Origin: an uncultured SAR86 cluster bacterium
GTDB lineage: Bacteria > Pseudomonadota > Gammaproteobacteria > Magnimaribacterales > D2472
DNA: 64,000 bases
NCBI GenBank assembly: GCA_902596165.1
Contig: CACJSU010000003.1
Location: 1 to 64,000 of the forward strand
Reading direction: 5' to 3'
Positions 9,919-20,625 of the stretch are shown here, piece by piece (position 1 is the stretch's first letter; each line of letters starts with the position of its first letter). The notes under the pieces are model-generated. The model saw nothing but the letters and a program-made list of their open reading frames with translations, was not told the DNA's origin and did no database searches. The position numbers were made by a program, and so were the translations under genes.

Positions 9919-12711
9919 ATGGATAAGAAGCCATATGACCCTTCGGATATAGAACGAAAGCTATATCAAGAGTGGGAGGATTCGGGCATATTTGAACCTG
10001 GAGATGGATCAGATTCATATTCATTAGCCATACCCCCACCAAATGTTACAGGAACACTCCATATGGGGCATGGATTTCAAAATGCCATCATGGATTGCTT
10101 GATTCGATATCATCGAATGTCGGGCAAAAATACCTTGTGGCAAGTCGGCACAGACCATGCAGGTATTGCAACTGAAATGGTGGTTGAACGAAGACTAAAT
10201 GCTAACGGCAAATCAAAGAATGATATTGGTAGAGAAGCTTTTGAAAAAGAAGTTTGGAATTGGAAGAAGTACTCTGGCAACAAAATTACCTCACAGCTGA
10301 GACGCCTGGGCTCTAGTCTAGATTGGAGCACAGAAAGATTCACTTTGGATGATGATTATCAGCATGCTGTTTTAAGTGCTTTTATACAATTATTTGAAGA
10401 AGGCTTAATTTATCAGGGCAAACGCCTCGTGAATTGGGATCCTGCATTAGAGACCTCCCTATCAGACCTTGAAGTAGTCAATAAAGATCTAACAATTAAA
10501 ATCTGGGAAATTAAGTATCAACTCGAGGGAGCTGATGAATTTGTAACTGTTGCTACCACAAGGCCTGAAACGCTAATGGGAGATATGGCGCTCGCAGTCA
10601 ACCCAGATGATAAGAGGTTTGCTCATCTGGTAGGTAAAAATGCTGAGATTCCCTTGTGCAATAGAGTTATTCCCATTGTTGCAGATGATTATGTAGACTC
10701 TGAATTTGGTACAGGGGTTGTGAAGATAACCCCTGGTCATGATTTTAATGATTACGAGCTAGGTAAACGACATGGACTACATATGAATGATAGCTTGCAA
10801 TGTCATACAGGTGATGAAAGCGAATTTGCTCCAATTTCAATTCTAAATAAAGCTGTTGAAGTTATCGGTGTTGCTCCTGAAAAATTTCATGGCATGGATA
10901 GATTTGAGGCTCGTAAAGTTATCTTGCAAGACTTAAAAAATGAAAAGCTTCTGATGTCTGAGAAAGAATATGAAAGCACTCTACCCTATGGAGATAGATC
11001 CGATCAAATTCTTGAGCCCCTCTTAACAGATCAATGGTATGTAGACGCTAAAACTCTTGCCAAACCAGCCATAGAAGCTGTTAAGTCTAAGGAAATTCAA
11101 TTTGTACCTGCTAATTGGGAAAAAACCTATTTCCAATGGATGGATAACATTCAAGACTGGTGCATAAGTAGGCAACTATGGTGGGGACATAGAATTCCAA
11201 TTTGGTACGATGAATCAAATGCGCCCTATGCAGGCTTTTCTGAAGCAGATGTTAGAAAAAAGCATGGTCTCAAAGGTGAGCTACGCCAAGAAGAGGATGT
11301 ATTAGATACATGGTTTTCATCGAGTCTGTGGACATTTGCCACTATGGGCTGGCCCAAAAAAAATGAAAAACTTAACCTTTTTCATCCAACAACAACCTTG
11401 GTAACTGGTTTTGATATTATCTTCTTTTGGGTCGCTAGGATGATCATGATGACCAAACACTTCATGAAAGAAGTTCCCTTCAAAGAGGTTTATATTACCG
11501 GTCTAATTAAAGATGAGAATGGGCAGAAAATGTCCAAATCAAAAGGAAACATCCTTGACCCAATTGATCTTATAGATGGGGTTTCCCTAGAGGAACTGCT
11601 GGAAAAAAGAACTGAGGGCATGATGCAACCTCAACTCAAAGAAAAAATTATCAAACAGACAAAAAAACAGTTCCCTGAAGGTATCGAAAGTTACGGTACT
11701 GATGCTTTGCGATACACCTTCTACTCTCTTGCTTCTCCGGGCAGAGACATTAATTTTGATATAGGCAGAATCAAGGGCTACAGAAACTTCTGCAATAAAA
11801 TTTGGAATGCTTTCAGGTTTATTGAAATGCAAGTTGCTAATCATGGCTATCAAATCAGTGAAAGCTCAGAAGATATTTTATCTGACTGGATGGGATCAAA
11901 AATTCACCAAACTGCTCAAAATTGCCAAACGCATATAAAACAATATCGGTTTGATTTAGCGTCGGCGGAGATATATGAATTAATATGGTCAAATTTCTGT
12001 GACTGGTACATAGAATTCAGTAAAGTCGCCATCCAAAAATCTGATGAAACTAGCCAAATAAATAATCTTATTGGGAATTTAATTGCTAACTTTTATAGCA
12101 TTCTTGAATTGTTGCATCCTTTCATGCCCTTTATTACTGAGGAACTTTCTTCTAAATTGGCGGATTTGGCAAAAGTAGAAAAGTCAGGATTCTTAGTTGA
12201 GGGTGGCTTTGAACATGCAAGAGTATCCAAGGAAAAAACTGAACAACAATTAGATGAGATCATTAACATTATTTCTTCACTTAGGGTTCTAAGAGCGGAA
12301 AACCAAAATATAAAAAATGAGACCTTTAATCTCATTGTTTCTAATGATCTTAACTCTGAGATGCAATCTGTCATCAGCGAGAATGAAGAAATCATTGCAG
12401 GTATTGCAAAATTAGATGGAATCGAATTTTCCGACAAGATCCCAGCAGAATCAATTGAAAAAACCATGGATGGATACAAGCTCATTATTCCATTGGAGGG
12501 ATTGATTGATCCTGAAGAGGAAATGATGCGACTTCAAAAAGAGCTAGAAGATGTAGAGAATGATATTCAGATAATTAGCTCTAAACTTGCCAATGAGCAA
12601 TTTATTTCCAAGGCTCCCGCTGCAGTTGTAGAGAAAGAAACAGCAAAAGTTGCAGATGCTGAAAGCAAAAAAGCAATGTTAGAAAAAAGTATTGCTAAGC
12701 TTCAGCCTTAG
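9919..12711 (+). CDS. valS: Valyl-tRNA synthetase
   Basis: PPPNVTGTLHMGHGFQ, KMSKSKGNILDP, C-terminal coiled coil. Confidence 0.96.
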   Translation: MDKKPYDPSDIERKLYQEWEDSGIFEPGDGSDSYSLAIPPPNVTGTLHMGHGFQNAIMDCLIRYHRMSGKNTLWQVGTDHAGIATEMVVERRLNANGKSKNDIGREAFEKEVWNWKKYSGNKITSQLRRLGSSLDWSTERFTLDDDYQHAVLSAFIQLFEEGLIYQGKRLVNWDPALETSLSDLEVVNKDLTIKIWEIKYQLEGADEFVTVATTRPETLMGDMALAVNPDDKRFAHLVGKNAEIPLCNRVIPIVADDYVDSEFGTGVVKITPGHDFNDYELGKRHGLHMNDSLQCHTGDESEFAPISILNKAVEVIGVAPEKFHGMDRFEARKVILQDLKNEKLLMSEKEYESTLPYGDRSDQILEPLLTDQWYVDAKTLAKPAIEAVKSKEIQFVPANWEKTYFQWMDNIQDWCISRQLWWGHRIPIWYDESNAPYAGFSEADVRKKHGLKGELRQEEDVLDTWFSSSLWTFATMGWPKKNEKLNLFHPTTTLVTGFDIIFFWVARMIMMTKHFMKEVPFKEVYITGLIKDENGQKMSKSKGNILDPIDLIDGVSLEELLEKRTEGMMQPQLKEKIIKQTKKQFPEGIESYGTDALRYTFYSLASPGRDINFDIGRIKGYRNFCNKIWNAFRFIEMQVANHGYQISESSEDILSDWMGSKIHQTAQNCQTHIKQYRFDLASAEIYELIWSNFCDWYIEFSKVAIQKSDETSQINNLIGNLIANFYSILELLHPFMPFITEELSSKLADLAKVEKSGFLVEGGFEHARVSKEKTEQQLDEIINIISSLRVLRAENQNIKNETFNLIVSNDLNSEMQSVISENEEIIAGIAKLDGIEFSDKIPAESIEKTMDGYKLIIPLEGLIDPEEEMMRLQKELEDVENDIQIISSKLANEQFISKAPAAVVEKETAKVADAESKKAMLEKSIAKLQP

Positions 12712-13666
12712 CCAGACTTATTAAAAAATCACGAATAGCTGCGCCAACCAATGAGGGCTCAGCATAAGTAATGTCATGCTTGCCTCCCTCTAACACAAGT
12801 AATTCAGATTGAGGGATAGAAAGCATTAGCTCCTCGCTGCCTTTAAATGGAACAACGCCATCATCTGTTCCCCAAATAGTCAAAGTAGGCTTGTTCAAAT
12901 TTCCTACTTCGCCAAACATTTCTTGAGTGCTAAATAAATTGAAATTGCGGGCTGTAGATAGCAAAGCATGAATGAAGCCCTTGTATTGCATCTGGATTCC
13001 TGCTTTTTTAATAAAGTCTTTTTTTGATAAAGCCAATGGGTCTTCTCTGGGTGGCTCATCGTTCTCTTCGTTTCCTTGAAAGACTAACCTTGAACCAAAG
13101 ACATTGAGAATCCACTCTCCGATTAAAGGTTTCATGATCCACCAATCCTCAGTTGGGTTTTCAGCCATAAAGCCTGCTGGAGCAATCAAAGACATGCTTT
13201 TAACCATGTCAGGAAACTCATTGGTAAAATGCCCAACTATAGGCCCGCCCATTGAATAGCCCACTAGATGAACCTGATCAGAAATTCCTTGGGTATCCAA
13301 TAGACCTTTAAGAGATTGAACAAAAACATCCTTGGTATATTTAATTCTTGGTCTCTCTGAATATCCTCGACCATAATGATCAAACACGAGGATTGAGTAA
13401 CCTGCATCTAATAAAAAACCCTTCATTCCATCCCAGACAAAATGAGGAGTGGAAAATCCATGCACTAAAACGACTGTTTCATTGTTTGCAACTTCAGCAT
13501 CTGGATAATACCAACGGTAATACAGATTGCCTTCTTTTAGTGGGACCCAAGAACCTTCCACAGGAAGGTCAGATGCTGCTAGCGTTTTAAGGTTATATGT
13601 TTGAACAAAGTATGGGATCCATAAAACCAAGAGAACAACCAAAAGACTGGTGAGTGTTTTTTTCAT
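12695..13666 (-). CDS. Alpha/beta hydrolase with N-terminal membrane anchor or signal
   Basis: VLVHGFSTPHFVWDG, GYSMGGPIVGH nucleophile elbow, C-terminal GGKHD. Confidence 0.85.
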   Translation of the reverse strand: MKKTLTSLLVVLLVLWIPYFVQTYNLKTLAASDLPVEGSWVPLKEGNLYYRWYYPDAEVANNETVVLVHGFSTPHFVWDGMKGFLLDAGYSILVFDHYGRGYSERPRIKYTKDVFVQSLKGLLDTQGISDQVHLVGYSMGGPIVGHFTNEFPDMVKSMSLIAPAGFMAENPTEDWWIMKPLIGEWILNVFGSRLVFQGNEENDEPPREDPLALSKKDFIKKAGIQMQYKGFIHALLSTARNFNLFSTQEMFGEVGNLNKPTLTIWGTDDGVVPFKGSEELMLSIPQSELLVLEGGKHDITYAEPSLVGAAIRDFLISLAKAEA

Positions 13667-15195
13667 AGATTTCCTTGCGCAGATTGAAAAGCTTTAAGCA
13701 CAGTTTGTCTTGTATCTGCAGGGTCAATAACCGCATCAATTTCTAAAAAAGATGCTGCCTCAATTGCTTGACCAACGTCGTACATTTTAGCAACCAACTT
13801 ATCAAAAAGTTTCTTACGCTCATCAAGGTCTTCGATGCTCTCTAATTCTTTTTTATAACCCAGTTTAACAGCTCCCTCTATTCCCATGCCGCCAAATTCT
13901 CCTGTAGGCCATGCTGCAGTATAAACAGGGTTATGAAGACTGCCTCCAACTAAAGCCTGCGCTCCTAAACCGTATCCTTTACGAAGAAAAATTGCTACAA
14001 GCGGAACCTGAATATTGGCTCCTTGTTTAAATAGAGTTGCCATTCTTCTGACAGCTCCCCCCTCTTCACTTGCAGGGCCAACCATAAATCCAGGAGTATC
14101 AGCAAGAACAAGAATTGAAAGATTATGATCATTGCAAATAGAAATAAACTCCGCTGCTTTTTCAGCAGACTCGGAATCTATTGCCCCCCCAAGTTTTTGA
14201 CAATCACTTGCAAGAAGACCGAAGGGCTTCCCTTCTATTCTAATAAAACCGGTAACAATACTTTGACCGAAGTTTTTCCTGAGTTCTAAAAAACTGTCTT
14301 CATCGGCCAATGTATGGATAATATCGCGAACCTCATAGGTATAACGCCTGTCCTCAGGCATTATATCGCGCAGGGTTTTTTGATCATTAACAGTGAATTC
14401 GCTGATGGGGCCTTGAAAATAAGAAAGAAGTTTTTTTGCAATTATGGTGGCCTGTTCTTCATTGTCAGCTACATAGTCTACAACTCCATTCTTCTCATGT
14501 ACCGAAACAGGACCAATTTCAGTTGGCTCAAATACGCCCAACCCTCCCCCTTCTATCATGGCTGGACCAGCCATGCCAATCCATGAAGTTTTAGTTGCAA
14601 TCCTGAAATCTGAACAGCCAAATAATGCAGCATTACCTGCAAAGCAATAACCATTATTTATTGCAATTTTTAAAGAGCTACCGGTTAATTGAGCCCAAGT
14701 AGAAAAAGATGGTATATGTAATCCAGCCATCTGAATCAATACATCCGTATCTCCTGGTCTACCCCCACCTCCTTCTGTAAAAATTACAATTGGGAGCTCA
14801 AACTTTTTGGCTTGATCACATATACGATCCAGCTTTAAGTGATGAAAAGCACCTTGCGTTCCAGCCAAGACAGAATAATCATAAACAATGGCAACAGCTT
14901 GAGAGTTTTCTGCCCCAACTAATTCTGAATTGACAGAGCAAAAACCAGTAATAATTCCATCGGCATTGGTTTTATCTTGAAGCTCTTCATAATCTCGACG
15001 GCTGCGTTGTGCGGCAACTGCAAATTGACCAAACTCTAAAAAACTGCCTTCATCCACTAAATGAGCAAGATTTTCTCTAGCAGTTCTATATTTTTTTGAA
15101 TGCCTCTTTTCAGTTGATGATGTGCGAAATTCATCAGAGCTTTTTGCAACTCGGCGAATGAATTTTTCAAATTCTGGTCGATTTTTAATAGCCAT
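13663..15195 (-). CDS. Acyl-CoA carboxylase, carboxyltransferase subunit (PccB/MccB-like)
   Basis: Carboxyltransferase domain across the ORF (EGGGGRPGD, GGPAMIEGGGLG-like, DTPGFMVG, GGSLHNPVYTAAWPTGEFGGMGIEGAVKLG). Confidence 0.88.
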   Translation of the reverse strand: MAIKNRPEFEKFIRRVAKSSDEFRTSSTEKRHSKKYRTARENLAHLVDEGSFLEFGQFAVAAQRSRRDYEELQDKTNADGIITGFCSVNSELVGAENSQAVAIVYDYSVLAGTQGAFHHLKLDRICDQAKKFELPIVIFTEGGGGRPGDTDVLIQMAGLHIPSFSTWAQLTGSSLKIAINNGYCFAGNAALFGCSDFRIATKTSWIGMAGPAMIEGGGLGVFEPTEIGPVSVHEKNGVVDYVADNEEQATIIAKKLLSYFQGPISEFTVNDQKTLRDIMPEDRRYTYEVRDIIHTLADEDSFLELRKNFGQSIVTGFIRIEGKPFGLLASDCQKLGGAIDSESAEKAAEFISICNDHNLSILVLADTPGFMVGPASEEGGAVRRMATLFKQGANIQVPLVAIFLRKGYGLGAQALVGGSLHNPVYTAAWPTGEFGGMGIEGAVKLGYKKELESIEDLDERKKLFDKLVAKMYDVGQAIEAASFLEIDAVIDPADTRQTVLKAFQSAQGNL

Positions 15196-15235
15196 GGTCT
15201 CCTATGCTACTAAAAAAATATCCTTTCGGGTAAAA

Positions 15236-16069
15236 CTAACTTGCAGTATGTTTTTTAAAGGCATCGCCAGTAAATTTTAATACCTTTGCTCTAGATAAAA
15301 TCCTAGGTAAAAATGCGAACTTAGAATTACCTTTACCAGGAACTATGTAGTGCTTATTTTGTAAAAAAGCATCCAAGGTTTCTTGAGATACTCTTTCACA
15401 TGTATCCCCAACCTGACCATCGCCTTTTAATTGACTGATTCTTTGTTTTAGTTTTTCAGATGATTTTTCCGAAGCAGTATTCCTAAAATTTGAATCTGTG
15501 GCCCCAGGACATGAAGCCATAACTCTAACATTGCTCGAAGCATACTCATATCTCAATGCTTCAGATAACATCAAAACATATGCTTTCGTTGAAGAATAAA
15601 CACTCGCGTAGGGCACCGGTAAAAATGAAGCAGACGATCCTATATTAATGACCCCACCTTCACCTTTATCTACCATGTCTGGCATAAATAAATGGCAAAG
15701 ATCAGTCAGAGAAGTAATGTTTAGTTGAATCATTGCCGCATAATCATCTCTTTGAAACTCTCCAAATCGACCCCATCTGCCATAACCTGCATTATTAATT
15801 AATAAATCTACATTAAGATCTGCAGCTATTACCTGCTGATGCAATCTTTTACCTGAGCCAGCCTGAGCTAAATCTTCAATAAAGATATGTGCCTTACTTC
15901 CCTTTTCTTCGATTTCCATTGCCACAGCCTCTAATTGTTCTTTAGATCGAGCAGTCAAAAGTAATTCAGCCCCTCTAGACGCAAGATCAATCGCTAAAGC
16001 TTTTCCGATCCCGCCAGAAGCACCAGTTACAAGGACAAATTTATTTTTATAACTTTTCATTTTCAGCAA
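15236..16069 (-). CDS. Short-chain dehydrogenase/reductase
   Basis: TGASGGIGKALA, NNAGYG, YSSTKAYV. Confidence 0.88.
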   Translation of the reverse strand: MLKMKSYKNKFVLVTGASGGIGKALAIDLASRGAELLLTARSKEQLEAVAMEIEEKGSKAHIFIEDLAQAGSGKRLHQQVIAADLNVDLLINNAGYGRWGRFGEFQRDDYAAMIQLNITSLTDLCHLFMPDMVDKGEGGVINIGSSASFLPVPYASVYSSTKAYVLMLSEALRYEYASSNVRVMASCPGATDSNFRNTASEKSSEKLKQRISQLKGDGQVGDTCERVSQETLDAFLQNKHYIVPGKGNSKFAFLPRILSRAKVLKFTGDAFKKHTAS

Positions 16070-16124
16070 TCCTCCTAAAAAATTTAATTGAATTTAATCT
16101 AATAATAATCAAATCTAAAATAAG

Positions 16125-16811
16125 TTATTTAAGACTTTTTTTAGCATGGTGGAGCTGAGCCAAATCATCTACTGAATACCAGGAATCTAAAACATTTTTT
16201 GAGCACTTAATTTCTTTTAAATCAATTAATTGCTTCCATAAATCATTAAAATCTTGAGTACTTTTTGTAAGGGCATTAATTTTTGCAGGATTTAAAATTT
16301 GAACTCCCGAAGACATAATCTTGCTTTGATCATCACGCGAGAGAGACTGAATAAAATTTTTACTATCATGAACAATAAAATCACCCTCTATATCTTCTAT
16401 TGGATTTGCAGGAATGATCATACATGCTGGAGATCCTATCTGAGAATACTCTTCTGAATATGATGTAAAGTTTATTTTGATTATGTTATCGCATGTTAGA
16501 ACAAATATTGGAGAATCTATATTTGAAAGTAGGCTATTGTAAAGCCACCATGCATTTCCTTTGCCCTCAGTATTAATTACAGTTGAGACATCGTTTTCTA
16601 TAACATGGCTCGCCAACATTGCACCCTTGTAACCCACAGTAATATGAACATTTCTAATTTCTTTTTTTAATTTCTTAATGCCCTCTGAAATTAAAGTGGA
16701 TTCTCCTAATGGCGCCATAGCTTTTGGCATTGAATCAGTTAACGGCCTCATTCTTAATCCTCGACCTGCAGCCATTACGACTGCATGAGTTATGGGAAGG
16801 TGCTCTTTCAA
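16125..16811 (-). CDS. Sugar-phosphate nucleotidyltransferase (GT-A fold)
   Basis: VVMAAGRGLRMRPLTDSMPKAMAPLG signature. Confidence 0.87.
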   Translation of the reverse strand: MKEHLPITHAVVMAAGRGLRMRPLTDSMPKAMAPLGESTLISEGIKKLKKEIRNVHITVGYKGAMLASHVIENDVSTVINTEGKGNAWWLYNSLLSNIDSPIFVLTCDNIIKINFTSYSEEYSQIGSPACMIIPANPIEDIEGDFIVHDSKNFIQSLSRDDQSKIMSSGVQILNPAKINALTKSTQDFNDLWKQLIDLKEIKCSKNVLDSWYSVDDLAQLHHAKKSLK

Positions 16812-16812
16812 A

Positions 16813-17751
16813 TCACATACCTATTTTTATTAATTGGATAATTTCTTCTTCGCTGTGAGAATCTGCATTTTCTGTTGAAACAACTTCTTTGATATGATTT
16901 TTAGATTGCTCAAAAGAAGAGGTAAGAAAATGCTTAATAGAATCTATAGTAACTTCTGAAGTATATTGTAATTCTGTAAAGCCTATCATTGACTCATGAT
17001 CGGTATCTCCAGGCCGTCTATCAATCTCAACCCATGCAGTGCCATATAACTTATTCCAAACATCTAGGATTCTAGAAATCTTGGAAGCTTTCATTTGCAT
17101 AGAGAGTATTTTGCCATTAGTTAATTCAATATTATTTAAATTTCTTATTACCAAATCTGCAGCATCAGAGACACTAAAAAAAAATCGTTTCATGTTAGGT
17201 CCGGTAGATTCTATTTTTTCATTCAATTCCATCATTTGCTTCCATAAAGGAAAAACTGATCCTGTTGACCAGGCAATATTACCAAAACGAACACAAGAAA
17301 AATTAGTATCACTGCTAGCATTTAAAGAGTTAAACATTTTTTCCATTAAAGCTTTTGAATTTCCATAGATATGATTAACTGGAGGCGCTGCTTTATCAGT
17401 TGAGATGCCAATAACGGTATTGACACTTTTTTCTATAGAAATTCTTGCAATATTTTGTGAACCAAGAACATTAACATCTATGCATTCCATAGGCTGAAAT
17501 TCAGATATGTTCACAAACTTTGTTGCTCCAGCGTGAATAACAATATCAGGTTTGACTAAATTAAATGCATCATAAACAGATGAGATGCTACAAATATCAA
17601 GGGGTATTGCCTCACAATTCGTATAAACTTGAGCCTCCTGATTTAAACCATTATTTCTTGAACCAAGGATGACTTTATAATTTTTTTTAAGTTTTAGAGC
17701 TAATTCTCTTCCTAGAAAACCAGATCCACCTGTGATTAATACTGTTTCCAT
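16813..17751 (-). CDS. NAD-dependent epimerase/dehydratase (UDP-GlcNAc 4,6-dehydratase-like)
   Basis: TGGSGFLGRELA, IGISTDKAAPPVNHIYGNSKALMEKMF, SCVRFGNIAWSTGSVFPLW resembling the CapD/FlaA1 family. Confidence 0.82.
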   Translation of the reverse strand: METVLITGGSGFLGRELALKLKKNYKVILGSRNNGLNQEAQVYTNCEAIPLDICSISSVYDAFNLVKPDIVIHAGATKFVNISEFQPMECIDVNVLGSQNIARISIEKSVNTVIGISTDKAAPPVNHIYGNSKALMEKMFNSLNASSDTNFSCVRFGNIAWSTGSVFPLWKQMMELNEKIESTGPNMKRFFFSVSDAADLVIRNLNNIELTNGKILSMQMKASKISRILDVWNKLYGTAWVEIDRRPGDTDHESMIGFTELQYTSEVTIDSIKHFLTSSFEQSKNHIKEVVSTENADSHSEEEIIQLIKIGM

Positions 17752-17786
17752 GAGCTGATACTTTATTTAGAGTATATTGTTTAATA

Positions 17787-18980
17787 TTATAGTTTACTTA
17801 ATTGTTTTTGGAATGGAGCCAAAATTATGCCTAGCATTATTCCTGGAGTTTTTAATAAATCAAAAGACAAGCCTATCAAGCCAACTGCAATCCAGTTTCC
17901 AGGAAAAATAAATTTATAATTAATTCCTAATTTTAAAGGTATATATACGCCTCGGTAAAAAAAAGAAAATATAAAAAGCAAAAGAATATATATTTTTGTT
18001 ATATGGGGCACAAAAAAGATTGAGTCCTCAACCCAATCAATTACCTTGGTATTCCATTTGTAAACTGTTAAAGAGACTACTGTAAATAATAAAACCTTTG
18101 CAAACCAATTAAGTAAATTAAATCTCCCTACAACCTCAAAAGCTCTGCTGATAATTATGTAAATAAATAAAACAACAATTAAGGATAATGCAAAAATTTT
18201 AGTTATATTTGGTATAAAAAGTGGGTTGTTATCCCACCCTCCTATTAGGTAATTCCATTTGGTCAAGAGGAGCATAGAAAATACTAAAAAAGCACAAAGG
18301 TAGATATCACGAATCTTTTTTTGTGCTCTAACTCTGGCTGAGTGTAAATAGTAAATAAAATACTTTCTTTGCATCCCAAAAAAAGTATTAGGTAATGAAC
18401 AATAGTCCAGAGAAGGATCTGCTGGCATAACGCATTTGCTACATACATCTCTTAACTGCAATCTCCACTCTTGATCATCTCCTGCTCTGATACCTTCAAT
18501 GAATCCACCTGACTGATTAAAAATATCTAAACTTACTAGTGTGCCTGGTGAGGTTTCATGGCCAACTCTTCCAAATGTAGCTGCACGTAATAATTTTTGA
18601 GTACGAGTAATTGCTCGATACTTTGTGCAACCAAAAACTACATTGGTCTTATTTTTTTTTGCTAGATAGATATTTCTTTCAAGCCAATCTTGCCTTGGAA
18701 CAGTTCCTACATCTAAGAAAGCTAACCAATTGAATGAGGCTGCTTTTGCTCCTTCATTTCTTTTTTCTCCAGGATATTCTTTTGAGCTTCTAATATAGAA
18801 AACAGGAATGTCATTTTGCAATGAATCTAAATAATCCTTAATCTCATCATGGTTACTTGAATCAACAATAATTATTTCATTTGGTTTATAAGATTGATGT
18901 AAAACTGAATTAAGCAGTACTTTGAGCTCATTCAGACAGTTATAAGTTGGAATAATCAAAGAAATATTGAACTGATTCAT
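17787..18980 (-). CDS. Family 2 glycosyltransferase with C-terminal TM segments
   Basis: NISLIIPTYNCLNELKVLLNSVLHQSYKPNEIIIVDSS; internal ATG at 18980 preferred over the track start, which overlaps guaA. Confidence 0.85.
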   Translation of the reverse strand: MNQFNISLIIPTYNCLNELKVLLNSVLHQSYKPNEIIIVDSSNHDEIKDYLDSLQNDIPVFYIRSSKEYPGEKRNEGAKAASFNWLAFLDVGTVPRQDWLERNIYLAKKNKTNVVFGCTKYRAITRTQKLLRAATFGRVGHETSPGTLVSLDIFNQSGGFIEGIRAGDDQEWRLQLRDVCSKCVMPADPSLDYCSLPNTFFGMQRKYFIYYLHSARVRAQKKIRDIYLCAFLVFSMLLLTKWNYLIGGWDNNPLFIPNITKIFALSLIVVLFIYIIISRAFEVVGRFNLLNWFAKVLLFTVVSLTVYKWNTKVIDWVEDSIFFVPHITKIYILLLFIFSFFYRGVYIPLKLGINYKFIFPGNWIAVGLIGLSFDLLKTPGIMLGIILAPFQKQLSKL

Positions 18981-18990
18981 AAGCCTACTC

Positions 18991-20574
18991 CTATTCCCAC
19001 TCAATGGTGGCTGGTGGCTTGCTAGAAATATCATAAACCACCCTGCTAACTCCCTCTAATTCATTCACAATTCGATTTGAGACATGAGCCAAGAAATCAT
19101 ATGGAAGCCTTGCCCAAGTGGCGGTCATAAAATCTACTGTCTCAACTGCTCTAATCGCTATCACATCCGCATATCTCCTCTCATCACCAACAACTCCAAC
19201 TGATTTAATTGGAAGAAATGCACAAAATGCTTGGCTTACATGGTCGTATAAGCCTGCTTTTATTAATTCCTCAATGAAAATGGCATCAGCATTTTGAAGA
19301 ATTAAAACTTTTTCTTGGGAAATCTCACCAAGAATTCTAACTCCTAATCCTGGGCCTGGGAATGGATGCCGGTTTAACATCTCCAATGGAAGGCCAAGCT
19401 CAGAACCCATTGTCCTAACCTCGTCTTTAAATAAATCACGCAAAGGCTCCACTAATTCCATCTTCATATCATCAGGAAGGCCTCCAACATTGTGATGAGA
19501 TTTAATCACCCTAGCCTCTTTAGATTCTGACTCTGAAGATTCAATTACATCAGGATAAATAGTGCCCTGTGCTAGAAAATTAATCTCATCTTTTAATTTT
19601 GCTGCCTCATTATCAAAAATATCAATAAAAGTTCTTCCAATAATTTTTCTTTTCTGCTCTGGGTCTGAGATGCCTTTAAGATGTCTATAAAAAGCTTTCT
19701 TTGCATCAACAACTAATAAATTTAAATCCATCTTATCTTTAAATAAATTTTCAACATCTTCAGCTTCATTTTTTCGAAGCAATCCATTATCAACAAAAAC
19801 ACAAATTAAATTTTTTCCGATCGCTTGATCTAATAACATCGCTGTAACAGAAGAATCTACTCCACCTGATAAACCAAGTAATACCTTTTGATCTCCTACT
19901 GTTTCTTTAATCTCATTTATTCGTTGCTCAATAAGATTTTCCATTTTCCATTGAGCCGCACACATACATATCTTGAATGTAAAATTTTCTAATACTGTAT
20001 TGCCCTGTTTTGTATGAGTAACCTCGGGATGGAACTGCAATGCAAAAATAGGTTTTTGGAGATGCTCCATTGCAACTATTGGAGCTGATGCAGTTGACGC
20101 AATTAAACTAAATTGATCTGGCAGAGTTGACACATGGTCTCCATGACTCATCCACACGTCAATTGAGGATCCAGAGCTGAACCCATCAAAAAGCAAAGAT
20201 GATTTTTTCAATAGAATTTGAGCATGGCCAAATTCTTTATTTTTTGATGAAGAAACTTGACCCCCAAATTGCTCAGCAAGGGTTTGCATCCCGTAGCAAA
20301 TTCCCAAGACAGGAACATCTAATTCAAAAATAATTTCAGGAATTCTTGGGGTATTAGATTCAGTAACTGATTCTGGGCCTCCAGATAATATTACTCCTTT
20401 GGGATTAAGGGATTTAATTTTTTCAGTTGAAACATCCCACGGAAGTATTACCGAAAAAACATTTAAGTCCCTTATTCTTCTAGCAATAAGTTGAGTGTAT
20501 TGTGAGCCGAAGTCTAATACCAAAATCGTATCAATATTTTTCTTATCTAAAGAGAGATTATTGGAATTGCTCAT
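18991..20574 (-). CDS. guaA: GMP synthase (glutamine-hydrolysing)
   Basis: GATase [24 protein letters not shown]-terminal KPPATIEWE. Confidence 0.97.
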   Translation of the reverse strand: MSNSNNLSLDKKNIDTILVLDFGSQYTQLIARRIRDLNVFSVILPWDVSTEKIKSLNPKGVILSGGPESVTESNTPRIPEIIFELDVPVLGICYGMQTLAEQFGGQVSSSKNKEFGHAQILLKKSSLLFDGFSSGSSIDVWMSHGDHVSTLPDQFSLIASTASAPIVAMEHLQKPIFALQFHPEVTHTKQGNTVLENFTFKICMCAAQWKMENLIEQRINEIKETVGDQKVLLGLSGGVDSSVTAMLLDQAIGKNLICVFVDNGLLRKNEAEDVENLFKDKMDLNLLVVDAKKAFYRHLKGISDPEQKRKIIGRTFIDIFDNEAAKLKDEINFLAQGTIYPDVIESSESESKEARVIKSHHNVGGLPDDMKMELVEPLRDLFKDEVRTMGSELGLPLEMLNRHPFPGPGLGVRILGEISQEKVLILQNADAIFIEELIKAGLYDHVSQAFCAFLPIKSVGVVGDERRYADVIAIRAVETVDFMTATWARLPYDFLAHVSNRIVNELEGVSRVVYDISSKPPATIEWE

Positions 20575-20625
20575 GCTTAATAATGAATGAATTTATATTA
20601 TAAAGGAAACTATATTAAATCTTTC

